From an uncultured Mycoplasma sp. (GTDB lineage: Bacteria > Bacillota_I > Bacilli_A > RF39 > UBA660), in assembly GCA_947565485.1 (NCBI GenBank), contig CANOGG010000018.1:1-10587 (forward strand): 10,587 nucleotides of DNA. Direction: 5' to 3'. The notes under the pieces were generated by a model. The model was given only the letters and a program-made list of their open reading frames with translations, was not told where the DNA came from and searched no databases. The translations under genes and the position numbers were made by a program. Of the stretch, positions 6,506 to 10,587 are shown in pieces. Numbering within the stretch: position 1 is the first letter of the stretch; each line of letters starts with the position of its first letter.

Positions 6506-6528
6506 TACCTTCAAAATTATTGGAGGTA
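6506..6528 (+). promoter_or_regulatory. Shine-Dalgarno-sequestering hairpin, cassette 1
   Basis: TACCTTCAA (6506-6514) pairs with TTGGAGGTA (6520-6528), giving 9 pairs including one G-U, around the 5-base loop AATTA. The right arm contains the whole ribosome-binding site GGAGG (6522-6526), which lies 5 bases before the ATG. In the folded state ribosome access would be blocked, so this is a candidate translational switch. The stem is conserved in cassette 2 with a 6-base loop. Confidence 0.6.
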
Positions 6529-6531
6529 AAA

Positions 6532-7851
6532 ATGAAAATTGAAAAGTTGAAGCAAAATAAGAAAATAGCAGTGATAATTATAGGAAGTATTACTTTATTT
6601 AGTGTGGGAGTACTCTCTTTAAGCTTGGCTAAATATCGGAGTACAAACAGTATTAATATTGCGAAGGGAACTATTAAGTATAATAGACCAGACTTACATT
6701 TAGCTGAAGTTTATGTTGAAAGTGATGGTGGTGAGTATGAACTGGCAACTGAAGTCCCTTCTTCTGGGTATGTTTTAAATGAAGATACTACTAAGACTAG
6801 GTGTGAGAATAAGGATGGAAGTATAGCTGATATTATAATTACATATGAAAATGGAGGGTTAACATTTTCTAAGCTGGTAACTGGTGGTGTTAAGTGTTTT
6901 GTTTATTTGAATATGAAAGGGAATGCAGCGGACAAAATACCTGGGGGAAAACCAACAGATGATAATATGTTTGCTGGGATAACAGGAAATGGAGTATATA
7001 TTTGGAATAAAGGTGATTATTCAGGTGGAAATCAACCAATAAAATACTATCGTGGTAATGTCAATAATAACTGGGTGGTCTTTGGAAAAGATGGTTCAAA
7101 TTATATTTGGTGGCGAATAATTAGAAATAATAGTAATGGTTCGCTAAGGATTATATATGCGGGAACAAGTGCAAGTAAGACAAGTGCACCGGCGACAACA
7201 GGTAAGGGAACAGTAACAGGAGGAAGTGGATATAATGGCATTATGAGTAATAATACTTATCATGTTGGTTTTAAGTATACAGATGGTCAAATTCATGGAA
7301 TAGGGACAAATTCTGATATATTAGGAACAGCAAGTTCTAATGATAGAAACACATTATATGGTTGGTATAATACAACACTTGGTGTTGCAGGAACAAGTTA
7401 CACAGAAAGTTTAGATTTAGATGCAGGTTTTTGTAATGATAGAACGCCATATAGTGGAGGTGGTACTCTAATTACTTATGCAGCATATAATAGATTAGTT
7501 ACAAATAAAGCGCCGAGTTTGTTATGTACTCATACAAACGATATTTTTAAGACGCCAGTAGGCTTAATAACAGCGGATGAAGTAAGCATGGGCGGTATGG
7601 TTTATAATTCACCAACAAATACAAATTCGTATTTATATACGGATATGCCTTATTGGACAATGACTCCATCAGATGTAGATGGCTACGATTATATAACGGT
7701 ACATGCAGTTATTTATGGCTATCTCAAAAGTGGTAATTTGCATAATGCTGATGCTTATGGTATAAGACCTGTGATAAATTTAAAAGCTAATACCAAATTT
7801 GTTTCTGGGAATGGCGAAGCCTCAACACCACTAGTAGTTAAAGGAACATAA
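6532..7851 (+). CDS. Surface/secreted protein 1, SipW-type leader and lectin-like C-terminal body
   Basis: A 439-residue exported protein. The start is the ATG at 6532, 5 bases after GGAGG; an in-frame TTG at 6520 lies inside the hairpin and ribosome-binding site. A basic N terminus and a hydrophobic core (12-33, ending LSLSLA) are followed by KYRSTNSINIAKGTIKYN, a layout like TasA/SipW-dependent exported proteins, so it may be cleaved after about residue 33 or stay anchored. Residues 35-128 form a first strand-rich domain. The body carries WVVFGKDGSNYIWWRIIR (181-198), GFCNDRT (299-305), YAAYNRL (316-322), PSLLC (328-332), GLITADE (344-350), YWTMTP (374-379) and YGIRPVINLKA (409-419). This resembles DUF6273 / Fib_succ_major-type paralogous domains with a C-type-lectin-like end; the family naming is from memory. 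Four cysteines (91, 122, 301, 332) could form two disulphides. A binding or adhesive role is inferred. It is controlled from the promoter, operator and hairpin upstream. Confidence 0.88.
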   Translation: MKIEKLKQNKKIAVIIIGSITLFSVGVLSLSLAKYRSTNSINIAKGTIKYNRPDLHLAEVYVESDGGEYELATEVPSSGYVLNEDTTKTRCENKDGSIADIIITYENGGLTFSKLVTGGVKCFVYLNMKGNAADKIPGGKPTDDNMFAGITGNGVYIWNKGDYSGGNQPIKYYRGNVNNNWVVFGKDGSNYIWWRIIRNNSNGSLRIIYAGTSASKTSAPATTGKGTVTGGSGYNGIMSNNTYHVGFKYTDGQIHGIGTNSDILGTASSNDRNTLYGWYNTTLGVAGTSYTESLDLDAGFCNDRTPYSGGGTLITYAAYNRLVTNKAPSLLCTHTNDIFKTPVGLITADEVSMGGMVYNSPTNTNSYLYTDMPYWTMTPSDVDGYDYITVHAVIYGYLKSGNLHNADAYGIRPVINLKANTKFVSGNGEASTPLVVKGT

Positions 7852-7858
7852 ACAGATA

Positions 7859-7891
7859 AAAAACAGAGTTTTAAAATTAGCCTCTGTTTTT
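7859..7891. terminator. Terminator of cassette 1, probably bidirectional
   Basis: AAAAACAGAG (7859-7868) pairs with CTCTGTTTTT (7882-7891), a 10-bp stem with a 13-base loop, T-rich on both strands. It lies between the convergent ends of surface-protein gene 1 and the second regulator gene. The CAGAG/CTCTG core recurs after the second surface-protein gene. Confidence 0.8.
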
Positions 7892-7921
7892 ATAATGATA
7901 AAAATAGATTAGTTTGGATTT

Positions 7922-8371
7922 TTAAATTTTTTCATTATCGGTGCGTCCTAGGAGATAATCAGCACTTATATGATATTTTTGGCAGATATCATAGAGAAAT
8001 AAGGTTGAGATTAAGTTAATTCCTTTTTCATATTTACCAATAACTTGTTGGACAGTGTTTAGTATTTTGGCAAGTTCAGTTTGTGTTAGATTTTGACTTT
8101 TGCGAAAAATTTTTAATCTTTGGCCAGCTTTTTGTTTGTCTATTTTTTTCTCGATGTTATTGTATTGCTTTTGTTTGGTAAAATTAAAAATATAATCTAT
8201 CGAAACGTCTAATTCATTACATAGAGTTACTAAATGTTTAAGAGGTATGATGGTATATTCTCGTTCATATTGGCCATAGGCATCATCATTAATTTTTAAT
8301 ATTTCGCCAAATTGTTTTTGAGTGTAACATTTTTCTTCTCTTAAATATTTTAATTTTTCGCCATAAAACAT
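7922..8371 (-). CDS. Double-domain Xre regulator of cassette 2
   Basis: A 149-residue protein with two Xre/HTH_3 domains, paralogous to the regulator of cassette 1. Domain 1 (about 5-62) has LKYLREEKCYTQKQFGEILKINDDAYGQYERE and ends in LDVSIDYIFNFT. After a Lys-rich linker (about 63-82), domain 2 has RLKIFRKSQNLTQTELAKILNTVQQVIGKYEKG and ends in YHISADYLLGRTD. The start is the ATG at 8371-8369, with GGTGA 5 bases upstream; an ATG 18 bases earlier lacks such a site. The C-terminal domains of the two paralogues agree well, the first domains less so, and the putative recognition residues differ (TVQQVIGKYE here, TNKSVICNYE in cassette 1), so they may read different operators. It is divergent from the broken surface-protein gene at 8577. 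Confidence 0.87.
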   Translation of the reverse strand: MFYGEKLKYLREEKCYTQKQFGEILKINDDAYGQYEREYTIIPLKHLVTLCNELDVSIDYIFNFTKQKQYNNIEKKIDKQKAGQRLKIFRKSQNLTQTELAKILNTVQQVIGKYEKGINLISTLFLYDICQKYHISADYLLGRTDNEKI

Positions 8372-8443
8372 AAAAATCACCAATACCATTAAAACATATA
8401 TAAAAATTATTTCTGCATAACCATAAAAATAGGTGTTTTTTGA

Positions 8444-8472
8444 TTGACTTATTTGACATTTAAAAGTATAAT
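8444..8472 (+). promoter_or_regulatory. Sigma-A promoter of surface-protein gene 2
   Basis: TTGACT (8444-8449), a 17-base spacer and TATAAT (8467-8472), the same hexamers and spacing as in cassette 1. A second TTGACA (8453-8458) lies inside the spacer only 8 bp from the -10 and cannot serve as a -35 for it. The promoter looks intact although the gene is broken. Confidence 0.85.
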
Positions 8473-8477
8473 TAGAG

Positions 8478-8504
8478 TGTAAACTGAGACGTCTTAAGTT
8501 TATG
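8478..8504. promoter_or_regulatory. Inverted repeat at the start site of cassette 2, candidate regulator operator
   Basis: TGTAAACT (8478-8485) and AGTTTATG (8497-8504) pair over six perfect positions plus two G-U positions in RNA, with an 11-base centre. It starts 6 bp after the -10, exactly as in cassette 1. A third half-site, AGTTTATA, lies at 8519-8526, again 22 bp from the second. The centre holds AGACGTCT-like symmetry not found in cassette 1. Confidence 0.5.
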
Positions 8505-8526
8505 ATTATGGAAAAGTAAGTTTATA

Positions 8527-8538
8527 ATATCTAGATAT
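8527..8538. promoter_or_regulatory. 12-bp palindrome in leader of cassette 2
   Basis: ATATCTAGATAT, identical to the palindrome at 6482-6493, kept although the sequence on either side has small insertions and deletions between the two leaders. Confidence 0.4.
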
Positions 8539-8549
8539 GAAATAATTAA

Positions 8550-8573
8550 TACCTTCAAAATATATTGGAGGTA
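8550..8573 (+). promoter_or_regulatory. Shine-Dalgarno-sequestering hairpin, cassette 2
   Basis: TACCTTCAA (8550-8558) pairs with TTGGAGGTA (8565-8573) around the 6-base loop AATATA. Both arms are identical to cassette 1 while the loop differs in length and sequence, the pattern expected if the stem matters. The site GGAGG (8567-8571) is within the right arm, 5 bases before the ATG at 8577. Confidence 0.6.
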
Positions 8574-8576
8574 AAA

Positions 8577-9880
8577 ATGAAAATTGAAACATTAAAACAA
8601 AATAAGAAAATAGCAGTAATAATAATTATTGGTATTACTTTATTTAGCATGGGAGTACTCTCTTTAAGCTTGGCTAAATATCGAAGTACAAACAGTATAA
8701 ATATTGCGAAAGGTACTATCAAGTATAATAGGCCTGATTTGCACTTAGCGGAAGTTTATGTTGAGAGTGATAGTGGGGAGTATGAGCTTGCAAGTGAAGT
8801 ACCTGAGAGTGGTTATGTTTTGAATGAAGATACTACTAAGACTAGGTGTGAGAATAAGGATGGAAGTCTTGCTGATATTACAATTACTTATGAAAATGGA
8901 GGTATAACATTTTCTAAGTTGGTAACTGGTGGTGTTAAGTTTATTTAGATGTGAAGAGGAATGCAGCGGATAAAATACCTGATGGAAATGATACAGCGGA
9001 TAGTATATTTGCTGGAATAAGTGGAAATGGAGTATATACTTGGACAAAAGGCGATTACTCAGGAGGTAATCAACCAATCAAATACTTTAGAGGAAATGTC
9101 AACAATAACTGGGTAGTTTTTGGCAAAGATGGTTCTGCATATATCTGGTGGCGTATCATAAGAAATAACAGTAATGGTTCACTTAGAATGATATATGCTG
9201 GAACAAGTGCATCAAAAACAGTGGTACCAGCGACAACAGGAACGGGAACCAAAATTGGAACAAGTGTATTTAATACAAATTATGAAAATAATGCGTATGT
9301 AGGTTTCAAATATACGAGTAATCAAGTACATGGAATAGAAACAGCATCAACGATACTTGGACTAGAAGATTCAAAAGATAAAACAACTTTATATGGTTGG
9401 TATAATTCAGTGTTGAAGGTAAATTATGGAAGTTATATAGACATAGATGCCGGTTTTTGTAATGATAGAACATTTACAAGTGGAACTGGTTTAGGAACAT
9501 CAGTAACAAATTATGCGGCATATAATAGATTGGGCATTAAGAAAATACCAAGTTTGTTGTGTGCAGATGCTGATGATATTTTCAAGACGCCTATAGGTTT
9601 GATAACTGCGGATGAATTAAATATGGGCGGTATGTTATATGAAAAGGCAAATGTCAATTCATATTTATATACGAACACTATCTATTTAACCATGACTCCA
9701 TATGGTTATCAAAATAACTATAAAGCCCAGGTGTTCTATGTGCATTCGGATGGCTACTTTTATTGGCGCTATGTATGGGGTAATTATGGTGTAAGACCAG
9801 TAGTAAATTTGAAAGCTGATGTTAAATTTGTTTCAGGAAATGGAGAGGCTTCAGCTCCGTTTGTTGTGGAGGGAACATAA
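8577..9880 (+). pseudogene. Surface/secreted protein 2, interrupted by a 7-base deletion
   Basis: This is a paralogue of the protein at 6532-7851. The first frame gives 123 residues and stops at TAG 8946-8948; the rest is open from about 8951 to TAA at 9878-9880. Cassette 1 reads gtt aag TGTTTTG tttattt at this place, and here the seven bases TGTTTTG are missing after 8939. Restoring them gives VKCFVYLDVKRNAAD and one continuous reading frame of about 436 residues. The N-terminal part differs from copy 1 at only about 10 of 121 residues. The body keeps YIWWRIIR, GFCNDRT, YAAYNRL, PSLLC, GLITADE, MTP and YGVRPVVNLKA, but the segments between are diverged. A GTG at 8951 lies 2 bases after the stop, so reinitiation is conceivable, though without a good ribosome-binding site and without the export leader. 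The downstream frame is free of stops, so the break looks recent, or is an OFF state or an assembly error. Confidence 0.85.
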
Positions 9881-9896
9881 AAAATTATTGAATTTT

Positions 9897-9925
9897 AAAA
9901 CAGAGTTAGTTGGCTCTGTTTTTTT
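9897..9925. terminator. Terminator of cassette 2, probably bidirectional
   Basis: AAAACAGAG (9897-9905) pairs with CTCTGTTTT (9914-9922) around an 8-base loop, with a T-run to 9925. The stem is the same as in the cassette 1 terminator but the loop is unrelated. The convergent small gene ends at 9927, so the hairpin probably serves both strands. Confidence 0.8.
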
Positions 9926-9926
9926 G

Positions 9927-10115
9927 TTAGCGAAAACGTTTATGAGTGATAGTTTTTAGGTATTTTTCGTCGCTTTTTTGACGTGATAAGGCTGAGTGGT
10001 GAATGCTACCGTCAAGACCGATAAAAGTAATAGTTGGTGATTGGATGTCGCCTGATTTTTCGAGAAATCTTCTATTTCGTTCGACATATGCATACATGTC
10101 ATCGTAATTCACCAT
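9927..10115 (-). CDS. Small basic protein of unknown function, 5' end probably frameshifted
   Basis: An open frame of 62 residues (MVNYDDMYAYVERNRRFLEKSGDIQ..., ending THKRFR) on the - strand. It is hydrophilic and basic, with no membrane segment, and I do not recognise it. The ATG at 10115 has no ribosome-binding site. A good promoter (10172-10200) and AAAGGAG (10152-10158) instead lead to an ATG at 10143 in a different frame, which after 14 codons stops at 10101-10099, inside this frame. A single extra base between about 10100 and 10115 would explain this: without it the product would be about 72 residues, MILYPMLSLDGEL... joined to ...DDMYAYVERNRR. Alternatively the first frame is a leader peptide that couples translation. 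It ends next to the terminator of cassette 2. Confidence 0.5.
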   Translation of the reverse strand: MVNYDDMYAYVERNRRFLEKSGDIQSPTITFIGLDGSIHHSALSRQKSDEKYLKTITHKRFR

Positions 10116-10143
10116 CTAAGCTTAGCATAGGATAAAGTATCAT
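10099..10143 (-). CDS. Short frame with its own ribosome-binding site (displaced start or leader peptide)
   Basis: ATG at 10143-10141, 8 bases after AAAGGAG, encodes MILYPMLSLDGELR and stops with TGA at 10101-10099. It overlaps the 62-residue frame starting at 10115. The signals upstream (promoter and Shine-Dalgarno) fit this start and no other nearby, so it is most likely the true N terminus of the neighbouring small protein, separated by a frameshift. A regulatory leader peptide is the other possibility. Confidence 0.4.
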   Translation of the reverse strand: MILYPMLSLDGELR

Positions 10144-10171
10144 AGAATTTGCTCCTTTCTTTTGGTTATTT

Positions 10172-10200
10172 ATTGTAGCACTTATTTGAAGATTTGTAAA
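10172..10200 (-). promoter_or_regulatory. Leftward sigma-A promoter for the small basic protein
   Basis: Read on the - strand: TTTACA (10200-10195), a 17-base spacer and TACAAT (10177-10172), each five of six to consensus. The transcript would start near 10165, just before the AAAGGAG ribosome-binding site at 10158-10152. Confidence 0.7.
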
Positions 10201-10218
10201 ATTTTAATGTTTAGATGG

Positions 10219-10269
10219 CAAATTTAGCGCAAATTTATGAAATGAAATGCCACAAATTTATGAAATGAA
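10219..10269. repeat. Short direct repeats in the intergenic spacer
   Basis: CAAATTTATGAAATGAA occurs at 10230-10246 and 10253-10269, perfect 17-mers with a 23-bp period. The first eight bases, CAAATTTA, occur once more at 10219-10226. They lie just upstream of the leftward promoter at 10172-10200 and may be regulator-binding sites or the product of replication slippage. The remainder of the 212-bp spacer (10116-10327) shows no gene or clear terminator. Confidence 0.6.
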
Positions 10270-10327
10270 TAAAAAAATGGTGATAGTTTAAGAGTAGTTT
10301 GGTTTAATATTATGGTTGTCTTAGAGA

Positions 10328-10587
10328 TTAGCGAGAAAAAGTTTCTTCGATTGTTTCAGTTGGAGAATAACCCTTTTGTAAAAGTATTTCCGAGAGTCTT
10401 TCTTGAATAGAGAGACTATTTTGGAATATGGGGTTTAAACATATTCTTAGTGCCTCATCTAGACGATTTTCTTTTATTAAGATGTTGAGGCGAATTTCAG
10501 CTATAACCTCATTATCAGCATATCTTTTACAGCTGGTAATAGTTAACATTTGAAGGTATGCTTCTTCTGTTTCTAGTTGTTTTAAGG
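10328..10587 (-). CDS. 3' part of an unrecognised helical (TPR-like) protein, runs off the right edge
   Basis: The frame is open from the right edge to TAA at 10330-10328, about 86 residues. An internal ATG at 10549 is not a necessary start, because the frame continues upstream to the window end with LKQLETEEAYLQ. The sequence is amphipathic alpha-helix: AYLQMLTITSCKRYADNEVIAEIRLNILIKENRLDEALRICLNP resembles a tetratricopeptide-type helix pair (Ala/Leu spacing, EALRICLNP), and LSIQERLSEILLQKGYSPTE looks like a capping helix. No catalytic motif is visible. The family, start and neighbours lie outside the window, so no function is assigned. Confidence 0.6.
   Translation of the reverse strand, partial: LKQLETEEAYLQMLTITSCKRYADNEVIAEIRLNILIKENRLDEALRICLNPIFQNSLSIQERLSEILLQKGYSPTETIEETFSR

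Noticed and set aside
8453-8472. TTGACA at 8453-8458 as the -35 of the cassette 2 promoter
   Set aside because: It is only 8 bp from the TATAAT; TTGACT at 8444 gives the correct 17-bp spacer and matches cassette 1.
8745-9077. Leftward open frame of about 110 codons opposite surface-protein gene 2
   Set aside because: The rightward reading is homologous to copy 1 on both sides of the deletion; the leftward product is a shadow.
9671-9830. Diversity-generating retroelement variable region
   Set aside because: The differences between the two copies are not confined to adenines, and no template repeat or reverse transcriptase is in the window; only general hypervariability is supported.
5886-9925. 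Toxin-antitoxin or phage repressor module
   Set aside because: The partner protein is a 439-residue exported protein with a membrane leader, not a small toxin, and no phage structural, integrase or lysis genes are present.

Overview
The window is AT-rich Bacillota (low-GC Firmicutes) DNA. mutL ends at a TGA that sits inside its own terminator, so the standard bacterial code is in use and not the mycoplasma code. The gene between the two halves of the window is a pro-sigma-K homologue with a hydrophobic leader, so the organism belongs to a spore-forming lineage or descends from one. The surface-protein style (short membrane leader, then a WWRII / FCNDR / GLITADE / RPV-NLK body) recalls, from memory, proteins of uncultured gut Bacilli. 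I cannot place the species.

Positions 1-5879 are housekeeping and cell-differentiation genes, all on the + strand: the tail of an unrecognised gene, mutL (DNA mismatch repair endonuclease), an unrecognised 563-residue protein with one N-terminal membrane segment under its own strong promoter, two small single-domain Xre-type regulators, gmk (guanylate kinase) and sigK. Clear sigma-A promoters lie at 1989-2017 and 3783-3811. Terminators close mutL, gmk and sigK.

Positions 5886-9925 hold the most interesting structure: a cassette of about 2.04 kb present twice in tandem. Each copy has (a) a leftward gene for a regulator with two Xre helix-turn-helix domains in one chain, (b) a divergent rightward TTGACT-N17-TATAAT promoter, (c) an inverted repeat of a TATAAACT/AGTTTATA half-site at the transcription start plus a third half-site 22 bp further on, (d) a conserved leader with a 12-bp palindrome and a hairpin that buries the Shine-Dalgarno sequence, (e) a secreted or anchored protein with a SipW-substrate-like N terminus and a C-terminal body resembling C-type-lectin-like paralogous domains, and (f) a CAGAG/CTCTG terminator. 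The second surface-protein gene is broken by a 7-base deletion after codon 121. The leaders and N-termini are nearly identical, while the regulators and C-terminal bodies have diverged. I infer a repressor-controlled, two-level (transcription and translation) family of variable surface proteins. No transposase, recombinase or reverse transcriptase is visible in the window.

Positions 9926-10587 hold small leftward genes: a short basic protein whose promoter and ribosome-binding site point to a different start in another frame (a probable frameshift), a spacer with 17-bp direct repeats, and the 3' end of a helical, TPR-like protein that runs off the right edge.
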